The translations under genes were made by a program, and so were the position numbers. Source: JAFALK01 sp042701975 (GTDB lineage Bacteria > Pseudomonadota > Gammaproteobacteria > Burkholderiales > Burkholderiaceae_C). From it: a stretch of DNA of 64,000 bases. Below are positions 39,617 to 47,318 of this stretch, piece after piece. Below the pieces are notes generated by a model. It saw nothing but the letters and a program-made list of their open reading frames with translations. It made no database searches and was not told the origin of the DNA. The stretch lies in the NCBI GenBank assembly GCA_042701975.1, contig CP170561.1, positions 4,030,001 through 4,094,000 of the forward strand, given 5' to 3'. Position 1 is the stretch's first letter. Each line of letters opens with the position of its first letter.

Positions 39617-40189
39617 TCAACGACGGTCGTGATCCCGGTCGTGATCCCGGTCGTGATCGCGGTCGCGGTCCTTGTCATGGCCGCGGCCATGATCCCGGCC
39701 GTGATCGTCACGGTGGTCGTCACGACGGTCGTCGCGGCGGCCGTTGGCCCAGCCGTTGCCGTGATCGCGGTCACGGTAGTCGGGGATGCCGTCACGGTCG
39801 CGGTCGACGCGGCGGGCATCGTGCCAGCCACCACCGTAGTAATGGTCGTGGTAGTGCGGCACATAGACGCGGTCATACCAGTCCTGGCGCACAAAGTAGA
39901 CCTGGCGACCGCAGGCGTTGTAGCCGCCGCAGTAGCGACCCCAGTTGCGCTGATAGCCCGGAGGCACGACCAGGTACAGCGGCGGCATCGGCGGGCCCGC
40001 GCGGGTGATGACCACCGGCTGTTCGTAGATCAGCTGAGGACGCGGTGCATTGCCCAGGTCGATCTGGCCATAAAAGCCCGGTTGTCCGATGCTGATGGAC
40101 ACGCCCACGTCGGTGTGGGCCTGGGCGACGCCCATGGGGGCGGCGACGGCAGCAAGGGTGGCGGCGAGGGCAAGAATTTGGTGTTTCAT
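39617..40189 (-). CDS. Secreted Asp/His/Arg-rich protein with Ca-binding-like motif
   Basis: A 190-residue exported protein not recognised beyond its features. Signal peptide about 1-24 (ending GVAQA). The middle (about 25-125) is Tyr/Pro-rich with PPMPPLYLVVPPGYQRNWGR and two cysteines in RYCGGYNACG. A TSP3/EF-hand-like DRDRDGIPDYRDRD (about 129-142; D-x-D-x-D-G-x-x-D) could bind calcium. The C-terminal 45 residues are a repetitive Asp/Arg/His tail (RDHDRDHDRDHD) encoded by 12-bp repeats. Metal binding at the cell surface is plausible but inferred. Confidence 0.7.
   Translation of the reverse strand: MKHQILALAATLAAVAAPMGVAQAHTDVGVSISIGQPGFYGQIDLGNAPRPQLIYEQPVVITRAGPPMPPLYLVVPPGYQRNWGRYCGGYNACGRQVYFVRQDWYDRVYVPHYHDHYYGGGWHDARRVDRDRDGIPDYRDRDHGNGWANGRRDDRRDDHRDDHGRDHGRGHDKDRDRDHDRDHDRDHDRR
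39625..39672. repeat. 12-bp tandem repeat in the 3' end of the Asp/His-rich gene
   Basis: About four copies of GGTCGTGATCCC/GGTCGTGATCGC (39625-39636, 39637-39648, 39649-39660, then a degenerate copy). It encodes the RDHD tail and could change copy number by slippage without shifting frame. Confidence 0.75.
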
Positions 40190-40259
40190 GATGAGAACCT
40201 CCTTGGTTCTAGATTTGAACGCAGGCCGCCCCGGCTCCGTGCACGCCTTCTACAAGCTG

Positions 40260-40823
40260 TCACATCTTGACAAAACCGAACTCCTGGCATCCACGCACTG
40301 CGGCAAAGAGCCAGTGCCACGGCTCGTACATGTAGCCGGCGGCGTTGCCGCGCGGGAAAGACATGGAAAAGCCGAAGTTCGCGGCCTCGCGCCCCAACCA
40401 TTCAAAGGCCGTCGTGCGCTCAAAGTCCTCACCCAGCCCCGGGTTGTCCGGCGTGTCGATATCGACGGCACGGCCGGTGTGGTGCTCGCTGTAGCCGGGG
40501 CAGGCGCTGCCGCGCAGGATCTCGGCGATGGGACGGCCCAGGCGCAACTGCCGCTCGATCAGTTCCACCTGGTAGTTCAGGCTGCGGAAGGCCGAGACCA
40601 GATGCAGCACCACGCCCTGCCCTGCGGCAGCGGCCTGCATGGCGCGCCAGGCTTGCGCGGCTTGGGGCGTGAGCTGGTATTCGCGCCCGTCCGGATCACG
40701 CTGAACGGTTTCGAGTTCGACGGCCTCTTCCTGCACCGCCAGTTCGCGGCCGGCCAGCAGATCGTCGGTGATGCCCAGGCGGGCTCGGGTAGCGGCAATG
40801 CGCTGAAGATAAACGTCAGTCAC
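40260..40823 (-). CDS. VanY-type D-alanyl-D-alanine carboxypeptidase family protein
   Basis: A 187-residue M15 (VanY-like) peptidase. The zinc-site motif SEHHTGRAVDID (about 127-138; Ser-x-His...Asp) and the second ligand region YEPWHW (about 166-171) are intact, with the preceding LVSAFRSLNYQ typical of the fold. It would trim D-Ala from peptidoglycan stem peptides. No signal peptide is visible with the GTG start at 40823, so export is unclear; an upstream start was not found. It lies 24 bp downstream of the cyanophycinase gene on the same strand. Confidence 0.82.
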   Translation of the reverse strand: MTDVYLQRIAATRARLGITDDLLAGRELAVQEEAVELETVQRDPDGREYQLTPQAAQAWRAMQAAAAGQGVVLHLVSAFRSLNYQVELIERQLRLGRPIAEILRGSACPGYSEHHTGRAVDIDTPDNPGLGEDFERTTAFEWLGREAANFGFSMSFPRGNAAGYMYEPWHWLFAAVRGCQEFGFVKM

Positions 40824-40847
40824 GGGTGCAGAACTGCTCGGGCTTGG

Positions 40848-42494
40848 CTACTCGGTCTTGGCTTCCGGCAGCGCGTAATCGAAATCGTAGAAGTGCTTGC
40901 CGCCTTCGACGCGGATGGTCATGCGGCCATTGAGGCCCAGCAGCCCTTCAGTACCGGAATCGGGCACAACCGTCACCACCAGCGTCGGCGCGCCGCGGTC
41001 CATGCTGCCAGTGTGCTGAAGCACGAAGCTGCCTTTGCGCCCCTCGAGCTCACCCACCACGCGCTCCATCGCCACATAGCCGGCGGAGCCCGGCGTGGCG
41101 GTGCGCCAAGCCAGCATCTGGCCCAGGCTGTGCGCCTCGAGCGGGCCGTGGAACTGCTTGTCCAGCAGCATGCGGCCAATCTGGTCGGCCGGGCCTTCCT
41201 GCGGCGCCATCTTGACTTCGAATTCGCCGCTTACTCTCTTGTTCATCACCAGTCTCCCTTGCTGCAATGCGCTGTACCAGGGCCTGTTGAGCAGCACCGG
41301 TCGCACATCCAGGCGCAAGCGATGCACGGTGCAGTCGTCGCCACCATTGGCGCCGGTGCACCAGCCGATGCTGCCCGGCCCCTTGTAGAGCCGGAACTCG
41401 AACCCGAGATCCGGCTGGTTGTCGAAACTGTAGGGCCGGTCGACAAAGGCCAAGCCGCGGAACTCGCTGCGCGCGCTGTCGATCAGCAGCGTCATCGCGC
41501 TCCAGAGCACGCCGTCGGCCAGCATGTCCGGGTAGAAGGCATCGCGGCGGCTCGATGGGCGGAAGTCCGGCTTGCTGGCATCGAGCGCCGGCTCAGCCAG
41601 CTTGGGCGCCGAGGGCGTGAGCTCGCCGGTGGAAAGCTTCAACCGGTCGCCGCTGTCCAGCCAGCTCAGCAAGACGTTGCTGATGTTGAAGCCGGCTGTT
41701 CTGTTGTCGGTGCTCGATTCGCCAAGGTCGACGAAGAGCACGCCCTTGGCGCCGATCACCTCCACGTCGTCACCACGCACGACGGCGGCACTGTTTTCTT
41801 CCACGCCAAGGCCGCGCCGATAGCCCTGCCATTGCATCAGCGGCAACAGCCGGCCGAGCCTGCCTCGCTTGAGGAAGTGCTGATCCACGAACAGCTCGGG
41901 CCCGACGAAGCCCAGGCCCGCTGCCACCTCGCGCCCGTCGCGCAGGCGACCGCCCTTCATCACCAGCAGCGGATCAGGCGCGTCACGGAACATCACGCGG
42001 CTCATGATCGCGGCGCCGGCGCTCGATCCTGCCACCACGCCTCCACGCTCGTACACGGACCAGATTGCATCGAGCATGGCGGTACGCTTGCCCTCGGGCT
42101 GCAGCGTGTCGACGATCAAGGCCTGTGCGCCGCCGCCGAAGAACACGCCGCCGGAGTTGCGCACCTTCTCGATCAGCACGGGATCGTTGAGCGCCGCTTG
42201 CACCTCAATGCCAGGCCAGCGCGGTGAGACAGGAACGGCTTCGGCCTTGGCGCCGTAGCGATTGAGCGTCTCGACGATGCGCCGCGCACTCGCTTCCGGA
42301 TTGCCGGACGCGGTGCCGAAGACGGCGATGCGCGCGCCGGGCCCGCCTGCCGCATCGACCACGCGTTGCCACACGGCCTGGTTGTCATAGCGCAGCGCGC
42401 CGCCGATGACGATGGCCGTGCCCTGCGCCGCCAGCGCTGGACCGACCAGAATCAGAAGCAGGAAGGCGAGAAAAATCCTGACCGGCGCCCTCAT
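40848..42494 (-). CDS. Exported cyanophycinase fused to a DUF3224 domain
   Basis: A 548-residue protein with a signal peptide (about 1-22). Residues about 25-400 match secreted cyanophycinases (peptidase family S51, which cleave cyanophycin to beta-Asp-Arg): GGVFFGGGAQALIVDTLQ (about 115-132), and the nucleophile elbow VVAGSSAGAAIM (Ser158). Residues about 417-548 match DUF3224: NKRVSGEFEVKMAPQ, GRMLLDKQFHGPLEAHSLGQ, GSAGYVAMERVVGELEGRKG and GKHFYDFDYALP. DUF3224 is normally a stand-alone small beta-barrel protein, so this is a fusion. It abuts the SDR gene upstream and the VanY-like gene downstream. No cyanophycin synthetase is in the window. Confidence 0.82.
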   Translation of the reverse strand: MRAPVRIFLAFLLLILVGPALAAQGTAIVIGGALRYDNQAVWQRVVDAAGGPGARIAVFGTASGNPEASARRIVETLNRYGAKAEAVPVSPRWPGIEVQAALNDPVLIEKVRNSGGVFFGGGAQALIVDTLQPEGKRTAMLDAIWSVYERGGVVAGSSAGAAIMSRVMFRDAPDPLLVMKGGRLRDGREVAAGLGFVGPELFVDQHFLKRGRLGRLLPLMQWQGYRRGLGVEENSAAVVRGDDVEVIGAKGVLFVDLGESSTDNRTAGFNISNVLLSWLDSGDRLKLSTGELTPSAPKLAEPALDASKPDFRPSSRRDAFYPDMLADGVLWSAMTLLIDSARSEFRGLAFVDRPYSFDNQPDLGFEFRLYKGPGSIGWCTGANGGDDCTVHRLRLDVRPVLLNRPWYSALQQGRLVMNKRVSGEFEVKMAPQEGPADQIGRMLLDKQFHGPLEAHSLGQMLAWRTATPGSAGYVAMERVVGELEGRKGSFVLQHTGSMDRGAPTLVVTVVPDSGTEGLLGLNGRMTIRVEGGKHFYDFDYALPEAKTE

Positions 42495-43277
42495 TCAGAC
42501 CCCGAAGCCATCATCGGCCTGCAGCACGGCGCCATTGATGAAGTGGCTCTCGTTGGCGCACAGCATCAACAGCGCGGTGTCCAGGTCCTGCGGCTGGCCC
42601 ACACGCTTGCGCGGCAGGATGTCGATCAGCTTCTTGCCGGCGTCGGTGGACCAATGGTGGTGGTTGATCTCGGTGTCGATATAGCCGGGGCAGATCGCGT
42701 TCACGTTGATGCCGTGGCGGCCCCATTCGAGCGCCATCACCCGCGTCATGTGGATGACGGCGGCCTTGCTCATGGCGTAGACGCCGATCTGGCCCAGCGG
42801 GCGCAAGCCCGCCATCGAGGCGATGTTGACGATGCGCCCGCCGGTGAAGGTGCCCGGCGCTGCACCACGCGCGCGTGCCAGCATGCGCTTGCCGACCTCC
42901 TGCGCCACGAAGAAGGCACCGCGCACATTGGTGTCGAAGACGAAGTCGTAGTCGTCGCCGGTCACCTCGGTGAGGCGCTGCGAGGTGCTCACGCCGGAGT
43001 TGTTGATGAGGATGTCCAGCGTGCCGGCCTCGGTCTCGGCGTGGGCAATGCCGGCGCGGATGGCGTCGAGATCGGTCACGTCCATGGACACGATGTGGGC
43101 GCTGCCGCCCTTGGCTTCGATTTCATTGCGCAGCGTCTTGAGCCGCTCCACGCGTCGGCCCGCCAGCACCACGCAGGCGCCAGCCTGCGCCAGGGTCTTG
43201 GCGAACTGCTCGCCCAGGCCGCTGGAAGCTCCCGTCACCAGAGCCACGCGGCCCGCAAGATCGATCGAGTAAGTCAT
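42495..43277 (-). CDS. Short-chain dehydrogenase/reductase
   Basis: A 260-residue classical SDR. Cofactor motif LVTGASSGLGEQFAK (about 13-27), NNSGVS (about 92-97), and catalytic YAMSK (about 163-167) with the preceding NIASMAG Ser are all intact; the C-terminus has ICPGYIDTEINHHHW. It is NAD(P)-dependent with unknown substrate; position beside ETF-QO hints at acyl or hydroxyacyl metabolism, an inference only. It is divergent from the ETF-QO gene across a region with a GAACG-N2-CGTTC palindrome. Its stop abuts the cyanophycinase start. Confidence 0.85.
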   Translation of the reverse strand: MTYSIDLAGRVALVTGASSGLGEQFAKTLAQAGACVVLAGRRVERLKTLRNEIEAKGGSAHIVSMDVTDLDAIRAGIAHAETEAGTLDILINNSGVSTSQRLTEVTGDDYDFVFDTNVRGAFFVAQEVGKRMLARARGAAPGTFTGGRIVNIASMAGLRPLGQIGVYAMSKAAVIHMTRVMALEWGRHGINVNAICPGYIDTEINHHHWSTDAGKKLIDILPRKRVGQPQDLDTALLMLCANESHFINGAVLQADDGFGV

Positions 43278-43349
43278 GCCCTGTCTCCCACCTGCCGCGA
43301 CGTGCAGGGAACTGCGGAGAAGATAGCACCAGCAGCTTCATCAGAAATC

Positions 43350-43387
43350 GAACGGTCGTTCTATTTTCTCCGGCACCTCAGTAGAAT
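43350..43387 (+). promoter_or_regulatory. TetR-type palindrome and promoter of the ETF-QO gene
   Basis: GAACGGTCGTTC (43350-43361) is a perfect 12-bp palindrome of the GAACG-N2-CGTTC type seen for TetR-family regulators of fatty-acid catabolism. It overlaps the -35 position (TTCTAT, 43359-43364) of a promoter whose -10 is TAGAAT (43382-43387) at 17-bp spacing, 37 bp before the ETF-QO start. Confidence 0.5.
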
Positions 43388-43423
43388 GCGCCGCAATATT
43401 TGGTTTGCACCAGAAGGAAATTC

Positions 43424-45097
43424 ATGACCTCCGAAGAACTGCTCGCCCAGTACGGCCCACGTGAAAACATGGAGTACGACGTGGTCGTCGTCGGCGCCGG
43501 CCCGGCTGGCCTGGCCACCGCCATCCGCATCAAGCAGCTCAATCCGGAAGTCTCGGTCGTCGTCATCGAAAAGGGCTCGGAGCCCGGCGCGCACATCCTG
43601 TCCGGCGCGGTCATGGACCCGCGCGCCATCACCGAGCTGTTGCCGAACTGGAAGGAACTCGGCGCTCCGCTGAACCAGCCGGTCAGCGGCGACGACATCC
43701 TGTTCCTGTCCGAGACCGGCAGCACCCGCACGCCCGACTGGCTCGTGCCCGGCAACCTGCACAACGAAGGCTGCTACGTCGTCTCGTTGTCCAACGTCGT
43801 CAAGTGGATGGCCAGCCAAGCCGAAGGCCTGGGCGTGGAGATCTTCCCGGGCTTCGCGGCGGCCGAGGTGCTCTATGACGAGCAGGGCCGCGTCAAGGGC
43901 GTGGCCACCGGCAATATGGGCGTGGGCAAGCATGGCGAGCCCACCGGCGAATTCCAACTCGGCATGGAGCTGCTCGGCAAGTACACCGTGTTCGCCGAAG
44001 GCGCGCGTGGCCACCTGGGCAAGCAGCTGATCGCCAAGTTCCAGCTCGACGCTGGCAAGGATCCGCAGAGCTTCGCCATCGGCGTCAAGGAGCTGTGGGA
44101 AGTCCCCGCCGACAGGGCGCAGCCTGGCCGCGTGGTGCACACCGCCGGCTGGCCGATGGAGGACGACACCTTCGGCGGTGGCTTCCTCTATCACCTGGAA
44201 GACAACAAGGTCACCCTCGGCTTCGTGATCGGCCTGGACTATCAGAACCCGTACATGAGCCCCTTCGAGGAAATGCAGCGCTGGAAGGCCCACCCGGCGA
44301 TCAAGGCGCACATTGAAGGCGGCAAGCGCATCGGCTACGGCGCGCGCGCCATCAACAACGGCACGCCGCAGGCCCTGCCCAAGACCGTGTTCCCGGGCGG
44401 CGCGCTGATTGGCTGCGACGCCGGCTACCTGAACGCCGCACGCATCAAGGGCAGCCACGCCGCGATCAAGTCCGGGATGATGTGCGCGGAAGCCATCTGC
44501 CCTGCCCTGGCCGCCGGCCGCGCTGCGGATGAACTGAGCGCCTACCCCGAAGCCTTTGAAAAGAGCTGGTTGAACGAGGAGCTGCAGGCCACCCGCAACT
44601 TCAAGCTCTGGTTCAAGAAGGGCAAGATGGTGGGCAACCTGATGACGGGCATCGAGCAATGGCTGCTGCCCAAGCTCGGCATCAAGAACCCGCCCTGGAC
44701 GCTGCACGGCACGAAGCGCGACAACGAGTCGCTCAGGCCAGCGTCCGAATGCCAGCCCATCGCCTATCCGAAGCCGGACGGCAAGCTGACCTTCGATCGC
44801 CTCTCGTCGGTGTTCATCTCCAACACCAACCACGCTGAGAACCAGCCCGCGCACCTGACGCTGAAGAACGCCGACGTGCCGGTGGCCGTCAACCTGTCGC
44901 GCTACGCCGGCCCCGAGAGCCGCTACTGCCCGGCCGGCGTCTACGAGTTCGTCAAGACCGACGCCGGTGCCGACCGCCTGCAGATCAACGCGCAGAACTG
45001 CGTGCACTGCAAGACCTGCGACATCAAGGACCCGACCCAGAACATCGTCTGGATCACGCCCGAAGGCGGCGGCGGTCCGAACTACGTGGGCATGTAA
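43424..45097 (+). CDS. Electron transfer flavoprotein-ubiquinone oxidoreductase
   Basis: A 557-residue ETF-QO of normal length that passes electrons from ETF (acyl-CoA and amino-acid oxidation) to ubiquinone at the inner membrane. FAD motif VVVVGAGPAGLATAIRIKQL (about 20-39), ubiquinone-binding region GTPQALPKTVFPGGALIGCD (about 314-333), and the C-terminal 4Fe-4S cluster ligands in RYCPAGVYEF and NCVHCKTCDIKDPTQ are complete. ATG 43424 (MTSEELLAQYG) has AGAAGGAAA upstream; an in-frame start at 43400 is less likely. Confidence 0.94.
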   Translation: MTSEELLAQYGPRENMEYDVVVVGAGPAGLATAIRIKQLNPEVSVVVIEKGSEPGAHILSGAVMDPRAITELLPNWKELGAPLNQPVSGDDILFLSETGSTRTPDWLVPGNLHNEGCYVVSLSNVVKWMASQAEGLGVEIFPGFAAAEVLYDEQGRVKGVATGNMGVGKHGEPTGEFQLGMELLGKYTVFAEGARGHLGKQLIAKFQLDAGKDPQSFAIGVKELWEVPADRAQPGRVVHTAGWPMEDDTFGGGFLYHLEDNKVTLGFVIGLDYQNPYMSPFEEMQRWKAHPAIKAHIEGGKRIGYGARAINNGTPQALPKTVFPGGALIGCDAGYLNAARIKGSHAAIKSGMMCAEAICPALAAGRAADELSAYPEAFEKSWLNEELQATRNFKLWFKKGKMVGNLMTGIEQWLLPKLGIKNPPWTLHGTKRDNESLRPASECQPIAYPKPDGKLTFDRLSSVFISNTNHAENQPAHLTLKNADVPVAVNLSRYAGPESRYCPAGVYEFVKTDAGADRLQINAQNCVHCKTCDIKDPTQNIVWITPEGGGGPNYVGM

Positions 45098-45112
45098 GTC
45101 TCTCGGGGGGCC

Positions 45113-45383
45113 TCAGCGCCCTGCCGCGCCCGGCTTGGTTTTCTCAGAGAAGGTCAGCATGGTTCGCTGGCCGCAGATCGTCACGACGACCTGCAGTGGC
45201 AGCGCGCCTGGCGCGCACGCCGAGGCTTGAGGAGTCACCGCGTGAATCGAGAGCCTGGAACTGCCCCTGCACGAGCTTGTAGCGAAACCAGGAAATGTCG
45301 GAGCCCACGCGCAGGCCGCTGGCGCCCGGTGGCACCGTGTAGTCGGCACACAGGAACTCGCTGCCGCGGGTGACTGGAATCAA
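45113..45383 (-). pseudogene. Possible small gene broken by a frameshift
   Basis: Directly after the PaiB-like gene (TAA then C then TTG at 45383) a frame reads IPVTRGSEFLCADYTVPPGA, SGLRVGSDISWFRYKLVQ and QFQALDSR, then loses sense. From about 45240 another frame reads LPLQVVVTICGQRTMLTFSE and KTKPGAAGR, ending at TGA 45113-45115. The two parts together look like one protein of about 90 residues with a one-base shift near 45230-45260. The family is not recognised. The pieces might instead be chance frames. Confidence 0.35.
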
Positions 45384-45384
45384 G

Positions 45385-46005
45385 TTAGCGCGGATCGTCT
45401 GCGCGTAGGCGCTCCATCCAGCGGCGCATTTCAGGTGTGGATTCCTCGTGGATGCGTTCACGCTCCGCGGCGGCGCGGTTCTGGCTGATCTTTGCCTTGC
45501 CTTCCCAGTGCGTGACCTCGATGCAGAAGCCCTGGATCGCATCGAGCAGCTTGTGCTTGAAGTCCTCGGGAAGTCCGCTCCATTGCGCCACGTAGTCGGG
45601 GTCGTGCGGCGTGATCAGGCGCTTGAGCAGCGAGTCCTTTTCCTCGCGCCCCTCAACGAGCGTGAGCCTCCCGTACACGTGCACGGCCAGGTAGTTCCAG
45701 GTGGGCACGGCCAGTTGCGTGTCGTAGTGCCGCGGCGAGATGTAGGCATCCGGTCCTGTGAAGACGGCAAGCACCTCCTGCTGCGAAGCGAGCCAGGGCC
45801 AGTGCGGATTGGCGCGGGCCATGTGCCCTTCGAGCCGCCAGCCTGCGCCGTCCTCGGCCGGCTCCTCGATCAGCGTGAGCGGCAGGTGCGAGACAAAGCT
45901 GCGCCCCTGCTCGTCAGGCCCGATCAGTGCGGACAGCGGGTTTTCCGCGATCAGCCGGGCGGCCTGCCCAGCCTCGTTCATCTGAAAATGCCTGGGGTTG
46001 TACAT
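45385..46005 (-). CDS. FMN-binding negative transcriptional regulator (PaiB family)
   Basis: A 206-residue PaiB-like flavin-binding protein. It starts MYNPRHFQMNE, the family signature (MYxPxHF), and continues with FVSHLPLTLIEE, GHMARANPHWPWLA (about 60-73), VFTGPDAYISPRHY (about 82-95), VPTWNYLAVHVYG and the C-terminal GFCIEV. In Bacillus, PaiB affects protease and sporulation genes, but members are split-barrel FMN proteins without a clear DNA-binding motif, so the regulator label may mislead. It is divergent from the DUF72 gene with 33 bp between starts. Confidence 0.87.
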   Translation of the reverse strand: MYNPRHFQMNEAGQAARLIAENPLSALIGPDEQGRSFVSHLPLTLIEEPAEDGAGWRLEGHMARANPHWPWLASQQEVLAVFTGPDAYISPRHYDTQLAVPTWNYLAVHVYGRLTLVEGREEKDSLLKRLITPHDPDYVAQWSGLPEDFKHKLLDAIQGFCIEVTHWEGKAKISQNRAAAERERIHEESTPEMRRWMERLRADDPR

Positions 46006-46038
46006 GGCAGGGGTTGGTCAACAAGAAGGGGTGCAAAG

Positions 46039-46842
46039 ATGGCACATCGTATTCGCGTCGGCATTGGCGGCTGGAGCTTCGAGCCCTGGAAGAACAATTT
46101 CTATCCGCAAGGGTGGCCAGCGGCGCGCGAGCTCGAGTACGCGAGCCGCCGGCTCACCGCCATCGAGATCAACAGCACCTACTACAGCTCGCAAAAACCC
46201 AGCACCTTTGCCAAGTGGGCCAAGGACACGCCCGAGGGCTTCATGTTCTCGGTGAAGGCCTCGCGCTTCGCCACCAACCGGCGCGTGCTGGCCGAGGCCG
46301 GCGAATCGGTGCGCATGTTCGTCGAGGGTGGCATCGCCGAGCTGGGCGAGAAGCTCGGCCCCATCGTCTGGCAGTTCGCACCGACCAAGCGCTTCGATCC
46401 GGCGGACTTCGAGGCCTTCCTGAAGCTGCTACCCGGTTCACAAGCCGGTCTGCCTTTGCGACATGCGCTTGACGTTCGGCATGAAAGCTTCTGCTGCCCC
46501 GAATACCTCGCGCTGGCGCGCCGCTACCGCGCGGCCACGGTGTTCACCGATTCGGACGACTATCCGCCCATCGCGGACCTGACCGGCGAGTTCGTCTACA
46601 CGCGCATGATGCGCACGCGCCCGGACCTGGCCGAAGGTTGCGAGCCCCACGTGCTGAAAGCGTTAGCCGCTTGTGGCAATTCCTGGGCTGGTGGCACCGA
46701 ACCTGCAGGACTGCCCCGCATCGAAGCCCCCTCATCAGCCCAAGGTGCGCCGCGCGATGTCTTCATGTTCTTCATCAGCGGCGCCAAGGAAAAGGCGCCT
46801 GCTGCAGCGATGGGATTGATCCGCGAACTGCAACAAGCCTGA
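46039..46842 (+). CDS. DUF72-domain protein (YecE-like)
   Basis: A 267-residue TIM-barrel protein of the DUF72/YecE family: VGIGGWSFEPWKNNFYPQGW (about 6-25), ASRRLTAIEINSTYY (about 34-48), FMFSVKASRFATNRR (about 68-82), WQFAPTKRFD and the late VFMFFISGAKEKAP. Function is not established for the family; the fold resembles xylose isomerase-type barrels. AAGAAGGGG precedes ATG 46039. A perfect 12-bp hairpin follows 14 bases after the stop. Confidence 0.85.
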   Translation: MAHRIRVGIGGWSFEPWKNNFYPQGWPAARELEYASRRLTAIEINSTYYSSQKPSTFAKWAKDTPEGFMFSVKASRFATNRRVLAEAGESVRMFVEGGIAELGEKLGPIVWQFAPTKRFDPADFEAFLKLLPGSQAGLPLRHALDVRHESFCCPEYLALARRYRAATVFTDSDDYPPIADLTGEFVYTRMMRTRPDLAEGCEPHVLKALAACGNSWAGGTEPAGLPRIEAPSSAQGAPRDVFMFFISGAKEKAPAAAMGLIRELQQA

Positions 46843-46856
46843 AGCTGGGCAAGCGT

Positions 46857-46888
46857 GCGAAGGGCGACGACTTGTCGCCCTTCGCCGT
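46857..46888 (+). terminator. Hairpin after the DUF72 gene
   Basis: A perfect 12-bp stem GCGAAGGGCGAC (46857-46868) / GTCGCCCTTCGC (46874-46885) with loop GACTT, followed only by CGTTTC. Without a strong T-tract it may be a Rho-dependent or mRNA-stabilising structure. Confidence 0.55.
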
Positions 46889-47143
46889 TTCGGACAAGAA
46901 CGACTGCACGCGCAAGACCAAGAGTCTGAAGATTCGGGACGCGATGGCACAGAGCTGAACCGGCATTCCTCTGGTCAGTGCGCTTCGGTGCCCATTCTCC
47001 TGGCCAGAAGCGCCACGCCAAAGCGGTACTGCGGATCCACTGGCCTGAGAACGCGGCAACTCCCAGGCTTCAGGTGGGCTGCAAGGAGCCAGACTGAGCA
47101 AGCGCGGTCGGCCGGAAGCCCGCATGCTGCGGGACCATCAATG

Positions 47144-47170
47144 AAAAAACCCGCCACAAGGGCGGGCTTT
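47144..47170 (-). terminator. Terminator of tRNA-Ser
   Basis: On the minus strand AAAGCCCGCC pairs with GGCGGGTTTT (complement of 47146-47155), with a CTTGT loop and a run of T (complement of 47144-47149). It lies 10 bases after the tRNA-Ser 3' end. Confidence 0.88.
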
Positions 47171-47179
47171 CAGACTACT

Positions 47180-47272
47180 TGGCGGAGTCGGAGGGATTCG
47201 AACCCTCGATGCAGGTTTTGCCCACATACTCCCTTAGCAGGGGAGCACCTTCGGCCACTCGGTCACGACTCC
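47180..47272 (-). tRNA. tRNA-Ser (anticodon GCT)
   Basis: A 93-base class II tRNA. Acceptor GGAGTCG (complement of 47266-47272) pairs with CGACTCC (complement of 47184-47190), then discriminator G and encoded CCA (complement of 47180-47182). The anticodon stem CTCCC/GGGAG holds loop CTGCTAA, anticodon GCT (complement of 47236-47238), reading AGC/AGU. A long variable arm and T-arm with GTTCGAATC are visible. It lies downstream of lysC on the same strand. Confidence 0.95.
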
Positions 47273-47318
47273 AGCAGAGCCTCGCATTCTATATCAGGAA
47301 TACGAAGGCTCTTCCAAA

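Larger units (their letters stand above)
46843..47179. other. Intergenic region without a recognised gene
   Basis: 337 bp between the DUF72 gene and tRNA-Ser. It contains the hairpin after the DUF72 gene (46857-46885), a small 6-bp hairpin CCCGCA/TGCGGG (47119-47133), and the tRNA-Ser terminator (47144-47170). Short open frames here have no initiation signals or family resemblance. I looked for a 4.5S RNA signature on both strands and did not find it. Confidence 0.6.

Noticed and set aside
39621..39760. Short regular repeats that might be a CRISPR array
   Set aside because: The period is 12 bp with no spacers; the repeats encode the RDHD tail of a protein.
46843..47179. Possible 4.5S/SRP RNA or another structured RNA gene
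   Set aside because: The conserved SRP core was not found on either strand; the hairpins are explained as ends of neighbouring transcripts.
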